A DNA stretch of 64,000 nt from Janthinobacterium lividum PAMC 25724. GTDB taxonomy: Bacteria > Pseudomonadota > Gammaproteobacteria > Burkholderiales > Burkholderiaceae_D. Shown here piece after piece: positions 46,828 through 53,749 of this stretch (position 1 is the first letter of the stretch; the number at the start of each line of letters is the position of its first letter). The stretch spans positions 62,001-126,000 of the forward strand of contig AHHB01000028.1 in assembly GCA_000242815.2 (NCBI GenBank), read 5' to 3'. The translations under genes were made by a program, and so were the position numbers. The notes beneath the pieces were generated by a model that had not been told where the DNA came from, made no database searches, and worked only from the letters and a program-made list of their open reading frames with translations.

Positions 46828-48075
46828 ATGGCTTTAATCGTCCACAAATATGGCGGTACGTCGATGGGCTCGACTGACCGTATCAAGAATGTCGCCAAGC
46901 GCGTTGCCAAGTGGCACGACGCGGGGCATCAAATCGTAGTGGTGCCATCTGCCATGTCGGGCGAAACCAACCGCCTGATTGGACTGGCCAAGGAAATCAT
47001 GGATCAACCCGATCCGCGTGAACTTGACATGATCGCCTCGACAGGCGAACAAGTGTCTGTCGGCCTATTGTCGATGGCACTGCTGGCGATCGGCAAACAA
47101 GCCGTATCGTATGCTGGCTGGCAAGTCGCGATCAAGACCGATTCCGCCTTTACCAAAGCACGCATCCAATCGATCGATGACGAAAAAGTCAAGCGCGACC
47201 TCGATGCGGGCAAGATTGTCATTATTACCGGTTTCCAGGGCGTCGACGAACACGACAACATCGCGACCCTGGGGCGCGGCGGTTCGGACACGTCGGCAGT
47301 GGCCATCGCCGCTGCCATGAAGGCGGCCGAATGCCTGATCTTCACGGACGTCGACGGCGTCTATACGACCGATCCGCGCGTGGTCTCCGAGGCGCGCCGC
47401 CTGAAGACCATCACCTTTGAAGAAATGCTGGAACTGGCTTCGCTCGGTTCCAAAGTGCTGCAAACGCGTTCGGTGGAATTTGCCGGCAATTACCGCGTTC
47501 CCACGCGCGTGCTGTCGTCGCTGACCGACCCGATGTTGCCGCTGGAAATAGAAGCCAATTCAGGCACCCTGATTTCGTTTGAGGAAGATACAAACATGGA
47601 ACAAGCAGTCATCTCCGGCATCGCCTTCAACCGCGATGAAGCCAAAATCACCGTGCTTGGCGTGCCCGACCGCCCAGGCGTGGCGTATCACATCCTGGGG
47701 CCGGTGGCGGACGCAAATATCGAAGTCGACATGATCATACAGAATCAGTCGGTCGACGGTAAAACGGACTTCACCTTCACCGTCTCGCGCGGCGAGTACC
47801 CGCGCGCGCTGGCCGTGCTGGAAGCGAACAGCGTATCGCTGGGCGCGACGAGCATCACGGGCGACGCGAAAGTGTCGAAATTGTCCGTAGTCGGCGTGGG
47901 CATGCGCAGCCATGTTGGCGTTGCCTCGCAAATGTTCCGTACCCTGTCGGAAGAGGGCATCAACATCATGATGATCTCCACTTCCGAAATCAAGATCTCC
48001 GTACTGATCGATGAAAAGTACATGGAGCTGGCCGTGCGCGCGCTGCATAAAGCGTTCGAGCTGGAAAAAGCTTAA
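46828..48075 (+). CDS. lysC: Aspartate kinase
   Basis: LysC phosphorylates aspartate, the first step toward lysine, threonine and methionine. The 415-residue protein starts ALIVHKYGGTSMGSTDRIKN and includes LGRGGSDTSAVAIAAAMKAA and FTDVDGVYTTDPRVV of the kinase domain. Two ACT domains follow (VLGVPDRPGVAYHILGPVAD; VVGVGMRSHVGVASQMFRTL), which suggests feedback control by lysine or threonine. A TTG at 46807 is a less likely start. Confidence 0.95.
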   Translation: MALIVHKYGGTSMGSTDRIKNVAKRVAKWHDAGHQIVVVPSAMSGETNRLIGLAKEIMDQPDPRELDMIASTGEQVSVGLLSMALLAIGKQAVSYAGWQVAIKTDSAFTKARIQSIDDEKVKRDLDAGKIVIITGFQGVDEHDNIATLGRGGSDTSAVAIAAAMKAAECLIFTDVDGVYTTDPRVVSEARRLKTITFEEMLELASLGSKVLQTRSVEFAGNYRVPTRVLSSLTDPMLPLEIEANSGTLISFEEDTNMEQAVISGIAFNRDEAKITVLGVPDRPGVAYHILGPVADANIEVDMIIQNQSVDGKTDFTFTVSRGEYPRALAVLEANSVSLGATSITGDAKVSKLSVVGVGMRSHVGVASQMFRTLSEEGINIMMISTSEIKISVLIDEKYMELAVRALHKAFELEKA

Positions 48076-48101
48076 ATTTCCAAAAATATTGCTCCACGCC
48101 C

Positions 48102-48130
48102 TTGACCAAAGGGGGGGCAGTCGATATTAT
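48102..48130 (+). promoter_or_regulatory. Promoter of tRNA-Ser(GCT)
   Basis: TTGACC (48102-48107) and TATTAT (48125-48130) are 17 bases apart, a near-consensus sigma-70 promoter. A GC-containing discriminator (GACG) follows, as in growth-controlled stable RNA promoters. Confidence 0.8.
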
Positions 48131-48185
48131 GACGTTCGTCGCTGCAGCGCAGTTAGCTACAGAGACATAGTTGAGTAATCAGCTA

Positions 48186-48278
48186 GGAGACGTGGCCGAG
48201 TGGCCGAAGGCACATCCCTGCTAAGGATGCATACGGCTTATACCTGTATCGTGGGTTCGAATCCCACCGTCTCCGCCA
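48186..48278 (+). tRNA. tRNA-Ser(GCT)
   Basis: GGAGACG pairs with CGTCTCC, then G-CCA. The anticodon arm CATCC-CTGCTAA-GGATG gives anticodon GCT. A long variable arm fits a serine tRNA. The prophage begins just after it, so its 3' end is the probable attachment site; the matching right end is outside the window. Confidence 0.95.
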
Positions 48279-48286
48279 GTATTCTG

Positions 48287-48313
48287 AAAAAGCCCCTGTG
48301 AAGGGGCTTTTTC
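48287..48313 (+). terminator. Intrinsic terminator after tRNA-Ser
   Basis: AAAAAGCCCC-TGTGAA-GGGGCTTTTT is a strong hairpin followed by more Ts. It ends the tRNA-Ser transcript and may also end the leftward prophage operon, whose last gene stops at 48343. Confidence 0.88.
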
Positions 48314-48342
48314 TTTTTCCCCTACCCACATCTCTACCCCCA

Positions 48343-48561
48343 TTAGTTTTTTGCCGACGGCGCATTCGCATCCGCGATAATTTTTTCTTGCCATGCTGCG
48401 ATTGCTGTCGAATCCCACACCACTGCGCGCGGCCCCAGGCTGATCGGAGCAGGGAAGGTGCCCTTCTTGATGCGGTCGTAGATGGCCGTGCGTTGGATGC
48501 CAACGATCTCGATTACCGAGGGCAGGCGCAGGAATTTTCGTACTTCGGTCATAGTGCTCAT
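48343..48561 (-). CDS. alpA: AlpA-family regulator/excisionase
   Basis: The 72-residue MerR-like helix-turn-helix protein has the AlpA pattern: FLRLPSVIEIVGIQRTAIYD, RIKKGTFPAPISLGPRAVVW and IAAWQEKI. AlpA proteins act as excisionases or activate integrase expression. It is the gene nearest the tRNA, as expected for a recombination directionality factor beside the attachment site, although the integrase is 10 kb away. It overlaps the next gene by four bases. Confidence 0.85.
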   Translation of the reverse strand: MSTMTEVRKFLRLPSVIEIVGIQRTAIYDRIKKGTFPAPISLGPRAVVWDSTAIAAWQEKIIADANAPSAKN

Positions 48562-48851
48562 GATGTGGTTTCCAGTTGTTTCAGGGGTTTGATCAGGTCG
48601 AGCTGGCGCGGATCGCTTTTATCCAGCACGTAGATGTAGGTCATGCCAGCCGGAGAGCGGTCGTCGCAGTCCGGCTGGTCGTTGGCCACGGCCAGCGATG
48701 CAGCCGTCGAGCACACGCCTACGGAGCGCTCGAACAGGCAGCCCTCGCAGCTGGGCGCCGCTGCTTCCTGCGCCTTGTACCGCACGGCGGCCGGGTTGAC
48801 CGGTTCGTCACGCTCGCCGCGCCACTTGTCGCTGGTGATGCATTTCGTCAT
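48558..48851 (-). CDS. Prophage protein of unknown function, 97 residues
   Basis: The frame overlaps both neighbours by four bases, a sign of a true coupled gene. The protein contains a short cysteine pattern (CEGCLFERSVGVCSTAA) and ends in LIKPLKQLETTS. I do not recognise a family. It belongs to the leftward operon that starts at the DGR promoter. Confidence 0.6.
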   Translation of the reverse strand: MTKCITSDKWRGERDEPVNPAAVRYKAQEAAAPSCEGCLFERSVGVCSTAASLAVANDQPDCDDRSPAGMTYIYVLDKSDPRQLDLIKPLKQLETTS

Positions 48852-49168
48852 GACGCAGGCCCTTTCTCAAGCATATACACGGTGTCGTAGCCGATATAAT
48901 TTGGCTTTCCCGGATGATCAGAGCCGTAATAAATGTTCTTGGCAGCAATCTTGCATTGCCGGCTGAGTTTGCCGAGAACATGGCCAAAGCAAAAGCTGAT
49001 CTGGTATTTTTCAGTTATCTTTCTGAAGTCACTGAAACGCAGCCACTCATTCGGGCGGCTTTCGAAGGCCGCCAATACGGCGGCCTCGACTCCGCTGGAA
49101 AATGCCAGCTCCCAGCGCAAGTCGCGCCCGTCGCGCCGCTCTACCTCAAATAGCGCAAGCTGCGTCAT
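48848..49168 (-). CDS. Prophage protein of unknown function, ~106 residues
   Basis: The ATG at 49168 overlaps the previous stop by four bases, which decides the start over 49198. The protein (MTQLALFEVERRDGRDLRWE, later FSDFRKITEKYQISFCFGHV) looks like a small winged-helix or DNA-binding fold of the kind common in phage accessory regions, but I cannot assign a family. Confidence 0.6.
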   Translation of the reverse strand: MTQLALFEVERRDGRDLRWELAFSSGVEAAVLAAFESRPNEWLRFSDFRKITEKYQISFCFGHVLGKLSRQCKIAAKNIYYGSDHPGKPNYIGYDTVYMLEKGPAS

Positions 49169-49536
49169 AAGGCCGCCGTGATATTGCGGCGCGCGCACTC
49201 GGCGGCATATTCAAGCCAGGTTTCGACCACTGCGCCGCCACGCTTCACGACGGTGCCGTTCTTGTCAACCTTCGGGCCGCGCACCATGATTACCGCCTCG
49301 CGAACTTCGCCTGGGCTGATCGCAAGCCAGTCGGCGCAAAACTGAGGCGTGTCCAGTTCAGGGCTTACCTTCACTCGGCGGGTCGCATCCTTAAACATTT
49401 TTTCTGCCAGGGCGTCGCGCTTGCCCCCCCCATTCTGCAGGCGAGTAATTGCGGCGGTTCGCGCCTTCGCCTTCACCAAACGGCTGCTTTTTCGATGCCG
49501 CTGCTTTGCAGACGCCGCGGCTGATTCCATATACAC
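49165..49536 (-). CDS. Prophage protein of unknown function, 123 residues
   Basis: A GTG at 49536 with GGGAG six bases before it opens the frame. The N-terminal 60 residues are rich in Lys, Arg and Ala and may bind nucleic acid. The C-terminal half (ISPGEVREAVIMVRGPKVDK) is more typical of a folded protein. No family recognised. A second frame from 49585 on the same strand looks like a shadow. Confidence 0.55.
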   Translation of the reverse strand: MYMESAAASAKQRHRKSSRLVKAKARTAAITRLQNGGGKRDALAEKMFKDATRRVKVSPELDTPQFCADWLAISPGEVREAVIMVRGPKVDKNGTVVKRGGAVVETWLEYAAECARRNITAAL

Positions 49537-49550
49537 AAAATGCTCCCATG

Positions 49551-49661
49551 TTATCTCCCGGGTGGGGTTTTAGATTTGCGCTCACATGCGATGCAGCGGC
49601 CGTACTGGCGCAGCTGGCGCGCCGTGCTGACCTTGCCGCAGGCGCAGCGCTTGCGGATCAA
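49551..49661 (-). CDS. Tiny zinc-ribbon protein, 36 residues
   Basis: A TTG at 49661 overlaps the previous stop (TTGA) and opens a frame ending at 49551. The peptide starts MIRKRCACGKVSTARQL and has C-x-C and C-x-x-C pairs (CAC, CIAC) that would bind one zinc ion. Such mini zinc fingers are common in phages. The case rests on the cysteine spacing and on coupling to its neighbours. Confidence 0.5.
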   Translation of the reverse strand: MIRKRCACGKVSTARQLRQYGRCIACERKSKTPPGR

Positions 49662-49726
49662 AGAGAACCCAGGCCCCTTTTGTTGGCCAGGTGCTGGCGT
49701 TCGATGCGGGCGAGGTCGTACATCAT
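49658..49726 (-). CDS. Short coupled peptide after the reverse transcriptase, 22 residues
   Basis: An ATG at 49726 overlaps the reverse transcriptase stop (ATGA) and has AGGAGA inside the transcriptase tail. The peptide is MMYDLARIERQHLANKRGLG plus two residues. It is too short to assign and may only serve translational coupling to the zinc-ribbon gene. Confidence 0.35.
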   Translation of the reverse strand: MMYDLARIERQHLANKRGLGSL

Positions 49727-50886
49727 GTTGCTCTCCTGTATGTTTTAGTAAGCTCCCCGTTGACGCAATGTCCGCGCCGCATTACCGCGCGCGCCAGCGC
49801 CGCGCGATCAGCGTGGCTGCTGTCTGCCTGGCGTAGCAGACCGAAATAGCTGTTGGTCGCCGCGAACACGTCGGGCGCTGGGATGCCGGCAATACGGCTG
49901 GTCGCCTCGTGCACGGTGCGGCGGCGTGTGCGGCTGTGCCAGGGCTTGATGACCTGGCCAACGAAGTCGACGCCGCGTGCGATCGGCTGCAGAATCGTCT
50001 TGGTGGGATTAAGGTTGGCGTGCAGCACGCGCGGTAGGAACTCATTGATGTCGGCCAGCGCCGCACCCAGCCACTGCGGCGATTCGTGCAGCAGCAGGAA
50101 GTCGTCGACGTAGCGGATGTAGTGCCTGGCGCCAATGCGGTGCTTGGCGTGCTGGTCCAGCGCATCGAGGTAGATGTTGGCGAAGAACTGCGACGATAAG
50201 TTACCAATCGGCAGGCCCAGGTGCGCCGGCTGATTGACCAGGCGTTTGTGCGCTGGTAGGCGCGCCAGCAACTCGGGCGCGCCGCGCAGCTGGTAGTTCT
50301 CGCGTGGGTCGTGAAACAGGATCGTTTCGGCCAGGCGCAGCCACCATGGCTCGCTGACGCGAGCGGCGATCTGCCCGCGCAGCACGTCCTTGTCGATGGC
50401 GACGAAGAAGTTGGCCAGGTCGCACTTGAGATAGAACGCTGGCCGTGCCCAGTTCTGCGTGACGCTACGGATCTTCGCCTCGAGGCGTTTGGCTGCGTAC
50501 ATCGTGCCGCGCCCAGGGATGCAGGCGCAGGTGTCCTTGATGAAGCTGCCGTAAAAGCGTGGCGAAATCTTGTTGTACAGCAGGTGGTGCACGACGCGAT
50601 CACGGAAATCGGCCGCCCACACCTCGCGCGCTTTTGGGCGCGTGACGACGAAGCAAATCGAGCGGCCGGGCTTATATGAGCCGTCCTGCAGCTCGTCGTG
50701 CAGTTCGATCAGGTTGCGCTCCAGGTGCTGCTCAAACACCAGGGCGCTGGGGGTATTGCGTTTGCTGCGGCGGCAGTCGAAATATGCGACGGCCAGCTGC
50801 TCGAGCGTGAAGTCCGCATCGGGATGATCTGCGGACGGCGCGGGCGCGGCCCTCGTACGAGCGGTTGTTGTTGTTCTGGTTGCCAT
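49723..50886 (-). CDS. DGR reverse transcriptase
   Basis: This group-II-intron-like reverse transcriptase copies the TR RNA with errors at adenines. The ~387-residue frame has the DGR hallmarks: FVVTRPKAREVWAADFRDRV, CACIPGRGTMYAAKRLE, LKCDLANFFVAIDK, the DGR-specific motif GLPIGNLSSQFFANIYL, and the catalytic IRYVDDFLLLHE. The first ~20 codons lie inside the TR, and homologues align from DFTLEQLAVAYFDCRRSKRN, so the true start is either the ATG at 50886 within the TR or a later GTG/CTG. It is last of the core DGR genes. Confidence 0.95.
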   Translation of the reverse strand: MATRTTTTARTRAAPAPSADHPDADFTLEQLAVAYFDCRRSKRNTPSALVFEQHLERNLIELHDELQDGSYKPGRSICFVVTRPKAREVWAADFRDRVVHHLLYNKISPRFYGSFIKDTCACIPGRGTMYAAKRLEAKIRSVTQNWARPAFYLKCDLANFFVAIDKDVLRGQIAARVSEPWWLRLAETILFHDPRENYQLRGAPELLARLPAHKRLVNQPAHLGLPIGNLSSQFFANIYLDALDQHAKHRIGARHYIRYVDDFLLLHESPQWLGAALADINEFLPRVLHANLNPTKTILQPIARGVDFVGQVIKPWHSRTRRRTVHEATSRIAGIPAPDVFAATNSYFGLLRQADSSHADRAALARAVMRRGHCVNGELTKTYRRAT

Positions 50887-50927
50887 TGTTGAAATTCTGA
50901 TTCCACGCGTTAGAGGGGTCGGCCTGC
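50827..50927 (-). repeat. DGR template repeat (TR)
   Basis: This 101-bp segment matches the three VRs at 51488, 51887 and 52779. Its coding strand holds ten Asn codons (seven AAC, three AAT), the signature of adenine-rich DGR templates; the would-be peptide is SNAWNQNFNNGNQNNNN. The 38 bases at the 3' end (RSYEGRARAVRR) are identical in all copies and contain the palindrome CTCGTACGAG. It overlaps the 5' end of the reverse transcriptase frame. Confidence 0.95.
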
Positions 50928-51083
50928 GTCAATTCGTGCTATCTACGTCGCCCCACCGAAGGCTATGCCGATCAGTGGAGAAACTGCGCCAGGCCTGCCT
51001 GGACGCCGCCAGGTGGTTACTGCGGTGCGCATAGCGGTGGCCTTGTGAGCCAGCGGCACGACCAGATTAAAAAATTCGCACGG

Positions 51084-51458
51084 TCAACCCGGCCTTGACC
51101 GGGAAGATGCAGGCGACGATGCGGTGTATTTCTTCCAGCCGCCGGCCTGCTTGCCGATCATGCTGGTCAGTGCGATGGCCCGCGCATACTGTGCGACGGA
51201 GATAAAGCGCAGATCCTTGGAAAGCCGGAACAGCAGCTCGATCACCTGTGCGCGCTCGAGCAGCTTGTCGAGGTACGGTGTTTTGTCGGCCGCGACATTC
51301 GCGCGGAAGATCAGCACCGTCAAGCGCACGCACTCGTCGCGGATTTCCTTGCCGACCGATGCCTTGAAGTCGCGGGGCATATTTTTGGTCAAGTCGGTCG
51401 CTGCGACCAGCAGGTCGTAGGCAACTTTGGAAATAGGCAGGTCGGTATGGTTGGCCAT
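51084..51458 (-). CDS. avd: DGR accessory protein Avd
   Basis: Avd forms a barrel-shaped pentamer of four-helix bundles that binds the TR RNA and the reverse transcriptase. The 124-residue protein has the family features: all-helical, basic, ISKVAYDLLVAATDLTKNMP, DECVRLTVLIFRANVAADK, LLFRLSKDLRFISVAQYAR and a GGWKKY end. It lies between the third target gene and the TR, the usual place. Position and composition agree; sequence conservation in this family is low. Confidence 0.88.
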   Translation of the reverse strand: MANHTDLPISKVAYDLLVAATDLTKNMPRDFKASVGKEIRDECVRLTVLIFRANVAADKTPYLDKLLERAQVIELLFRLSKDLRFISVAQYARAIALTSMIGKQAGGWKKYTASSPASSRSRPG

Positions 51459-51476
51459 GTTGAAATGGTTAAACGG

Positions 51477-51839
51477 TTAAATTTCTAATCTGCGGACGGC
51501 GCGGGCGCGGCCCTCGTACGAGCGGTAGTCGTCGTCCTGGAGGCCATTGCCGAAACCCTGAATCCACGCGACAGAGGGGGCGGCCTGCTCGCTGGACCAG
51601 TAGTAGCGAGGCTCGAACTCATGCTTCAGGTTGGCGAACAGCAGCGCCTGCTCGGCGCGCGTGGGCAGGCTGTGGCCAAGCTTCTTGGCCCAGTCCATGG
51701 CCGCTTGCCATGTCACGCCTGTGGCCTTGCCTGGCTGCAGGAACAGGTGATAGTCGGCGGCGCCGTTCTTGCCGAGGATCAGGCCGGCGTAAATCTCGCC
51801 TTCCTGCAGGTTCTCGGCCATGAATTGTTGTTTGCTCAT
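51477..51839 (-). CDS. DGR target protein 1 (C-type lectin-like, 120 residues)
   Basis: The smallest target gene. The protein resembles the DUF1566/C-type lectin-like domain used in DGR variable proteins: GATGVTWQAAMDWAKKLGHS-like core, LPTRAEQALLFANLKHEFEP, RYYWSSEQAAPS, then the variable region VAWIQGFGNGLQDDDY and the constant end RSYEGRARAVRRLEI. No signal peptide is present. It lies 19 bases before avd. The ligand is unknown. Confidence 0.9.
   Translation of the reverse strand: MSKQQFMAENLQEGEIYAGLILGKNGAADYHLFLQPGKATGVTWQAAMDWAKKLGHSLPTRAEQALLFANLKHEFEPRYYWSSEQAAPSVAWIQGFGNGLQDDDYRSYEGRARAVRRLEI
51488..51588 (-). repeat. DGR variable repeat VR1
   Basis: It aligns with the TR over 101 bases without gaps. 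I count 14 differences, all at template adenines (T on the plus strand). Variable residues at the ten Asn positions are V, I, G, G, N, L, D, D, D, Y. Confidence 0.95.
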
Positions 51840-51875
51840 GCTGGGCTTTCGAAGTGAAAGAAAATTGATAAATGA

Positions 51876-52433
51876 TTAAATTGGGAATCTGCGGACGGCG
51901 CGGGCGCGGCCCTCGTACGAGCGGCTGAAGTAGTCCTGGCCGCCATAGTAGAAATCCTGATGCCACGCGTCAGAGGGGGCGGCCTGCTCACTGGACCAGT
52001 ACCAGCGCGGCTGGAACTGGTCTTTCAAATTGGCGTAGAGCAGCGCCTGCTCGGCGCGCGTCGGCAGCTCGCCGCTGACGCTGGCAGCGAAGGCGCAAGC
52101 GGCCTCCCAGTCGACATCGACAGCTTCGCCGGGCAGCAGCACCAGGTGCTTGTCGGGCGCGCCGTCCACGCCGCAGCTAATACCGGCGTAGATGCCGCCG
52201 GCAAACGCGTCGCCGATGGCGGTGGAGGCAGTAGTGGCGACCTTCGGCAGTGCTCCGGTAGCCATTTGCAGCGCGAAATAGGCGGCGTCGATGGATTTCT
52301 TTTTCTCTTCCCAATACCTGAGATCCGCGCCAGGCATGCGGCCCATTTCATGATTGAAGCAACGGGAATCGATCAAGGCGTCGAAGATGATGTTCGCGTG
52401 CTCTGCCGGGAGAGCAAGGATCGGGGCGCTCAC
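51876..52433 (-). CDS. DGR target protein 2 (C-type lectin-like, 185 residues)
   Basis: The N-terminal ~85 residues (HANIIFDALIDSRCFNHEMG, RYWEEKKKSIDAAYFAL) are helical and unlike the other targets. The C-terminal 100 residues share the lectin-like domain: GGIYAGISCGVDGAPDKHLV, LPTRAEQALLYANLKDQFQP, RWYWSSEQAAPS, then the variable DAWHQDFYYGGQDYFS. A GTG start at 52433 overlaps the stop of the membrane gene (GTGA), with AAGGCGG before it. Confidence 0.9.
   Translation of the reverse strand: MSAPILALPAEHANIIFDALIDSRCFNHEMGRMPGADLRYWEEKKKSIDAAYFALQMATGALPKVATTASTAIGDAFAGGIYAGISCGVDGAPDKHLVLLPGEAVDVDWEAACAFAASVSGELPTRAEQALLYANLKDQFQPRWYWSSEQAAPSDAWHQDFYYGGQDYFSRSYEGRARAVRRFPI
51887..51987 (-). 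repeat. DGR variable repeat VR2
   Basis: It aligns with the TR over 101 bases without gaps, with 13 differences, all at template adenines. Variable residues are D, H, D, Y, Y, G, D, Y, F, S. The 30 bases beyond its end (51857-51886) are identical to those beyond VR3. Confidence 0.95.
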
Positions 52434-52726
52434 AGGGCACCGCCTTTCGCATCCAGCAACTGTTCGAGGTCGCGCTCAAGTTGGGTGCGGGTGATAATGG
52501 CGCAGTTGGCCTGGATGCGGCGGCCGGTCTCGATGCTGGTCAGGCGGTCGATCTCGGCCTGAGACGCCACGCTGCCGGCGCCCCAGCCCAGCACCAACAC
52601 GGACAAGAGGATGATGGCGGCGCTGGCTGCTGGCTCGATTTCGCCCAGGCTCATGGCCAGGCTGCCGGTGATGGCGCCGATGATGGCCACGGCGATGATC
52701 AGGTAGATGTTGAACTTGAATTTCAT
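52430..52726 (-). CDS. Small membrane protein inside the DGR operon, 98 residues
   Basis: Two hydrophobic segments (FNIYLIIAVAIIGAITGSLA and AASAAIILLSVLVLGWGAG) are followed by a cytoplasmic helical tail (SQAEIDRLTSIETGRRIQAN). It sits between target genes 3 and 2 and is translationally coupled to target 2. I recognise no family. Its conserved place in the operon would suggest that the target proteins act at the membrane. Confidence 0.7.
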   Translation of the reverse strand: MKFKFNIYLIIAVAIIGAITGSLAMSLGEIEPAASAAIILLSVLVLGWGAGSVASQAEIDRLTSIETGRRIQANCAIITRTQLERDLEQLLDAKGGAL

Positions 52727-52767
52727 GTGAGACCCCTAAGCAAAAAGCAAAGAAAATTGATAAATGA

Positions 52768-53430
52768 TTAAATTGGGAATCTGCGGACGGCGCGGGCGCG
52801 GCCCTCGTACGAGCGGCCGTTGTAGAGCTGGTAGCCAAGGCTGAAAAGCTGAAGCCACGCGGTAGAGGGGGCGGCCTGCTCACTGGACCAGTAGTAGCGT
52901 GCTTGGAATTGGTCAGGCAGGTTTGCCATGAGCAGGCGCTGCTCAGCCCGTGTTGGCAGGGTTGCACCCTTGGCGGCGGCCCAGGCGCATGCGGCTTCCC
53001 AGGTGACGCCGTCGGTGTCGCCGTCCAGCAGTACTAGGTGTTGGTCTGGAGCGCCGTCGGCGCCGCGGATGATGCCGGCATACATGCCGCCGGCGAAGGT
53101 GCTGCCGATGGCGCCGGGGCCCGCCAGCAGCTCCAGGGCGGAAAGCGCATCGCTGTAGTTCAGGCGGGACATGCGCGCGTCGGCCTGAGCCTGATCCATG
53201 CCCCAGTTGTGCAAGAACATGGCGCGGATCTCGGCGATGAGCTCGCTGTCTTCGGGCCACAATTCGGCGTCGAGCAGGTTATCGGCGATCAGGTCAATGG
53301 CTGATGCCGGCTTTGCGCCAGGCTGCTCGCTGGCATTGGCCTGGATGACTGCGTTGCATTCAGCGCAGGTGAGGTAAGGGATTTTGACGGTGGTGCTGGG
53401 CGCTGGTGTGTTGCTGGTGGCGTGTGACAT
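52768..53430 (-). CDS. DGR target protein 3 (C-type lectin-like, 220 residues)
   Basis: First gene of the operon. The N-terminal region has a C-x-x-C pair (YLTCAECNAVIQ) and a helical segment (DSELIAEIRAMFLHNWGMDQ). The C-terminal half is the lectin-like domain: GGMYAGIIRGADGAPDQHLV, TWEAACAWAAAKGATLPTRA, RYYWSSEQAAPS, then the variable TAWLQLFSLGYQLYNG. GGAGAG precedes the ATG. The promoter and two repressor-type palindromes lie 33-83 bases upstream. Confidence 0.9.
   Translation of the reverse strand: MSHATSNTPAPSTTVKIPYLTCAECNAVIQANASEQPGAKPASAIDLIADNLLDAELWPEDSELIAEIRAMFLHNWGMDQAQADARMSRLNYSDALSALELLAGPGAIGSTFAGGMYAGIIRGADGAPDQHLVLLDGDTDGVTWEAACAWAAAKGATLPTRAEQRLLMANLPDQFQARYYWSSEQAAPSTAWLQLFSLGYQLYNGRSYEGRARAVRRFPI
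52779..52879 (-). repeat. DGR variable repeat VR3
   Basis: It aligns with the TR over 101 bases without gaps, with 15 differences, all at template adenines. Variable residues are T, L, L, S, L, Y, L, Y, N, G. Confidence 0.95.
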
Positions 53431-53462
53431 TTTCTCTCCATCGGTTGAGGTACGATGGAAGA

Positions 53463-53513
53463 ATATTAAGCCAACTTAAATTTAAGTGCAAGTATTTTTT
53501 TAAGCAAACTTAA
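53463..53513 (-). promoter_or_regulatory. DGR operon promoter with two repressor-type operators
   Basis: On the minus strand TTGCAC (53491-53486) and TAATAT (53468-53463) are 17 bases apart. TTAAG-CCAA-CTTAA at 53466-53479 overlaps the -10, and TTAAG-CAAA-CTTAA at 53500-53513 lies upstream of the -35. The 18 bases CTTGCACTTAAATTTAAG are identical to the cro promoter. The rest of 53514-53749 holds no gene that I can support. Confidence 0.85.
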
Positions 53514-53749
53514 AAAGTGATGCGATTCTTTCGTTGCATCAAAAAAGGGTATCTGGAAGTCCAGAAAAAATCTCGCGGGGCAGCGCAAATGCAGATAGGT
53601 GGAGCCGGCAAACGCCTCGCAGTACCCTTGGGGAAATCAGCGAAACAAGCAAGGCGCACAGGGTCGAGGACTTGGCTGGCGCCAGATTGCTCGGGCGGCG
53701 GCCTAAGGTGCGAAGGTGAGGGCGGTGAGGCGACTTTTGTTGAGGTTGG

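Noticed and set aside
50732-50932. Minus-strand frame with a run of Asn residues
   Set aside because: It is the DGR template read as protein. The matching bases are explained as TR; no ribosome site or independent start supports translation.
51477-53430. Idea that the three lectin-like targets are phage tail fibres
   Set aside because: They are short (120-220 residues), lack tail-type repeats and sit in a repressor-linked operon near the tRNA, away from the packaging and structural genes. A tail role is not excluded but nothing in the sequence supports it.
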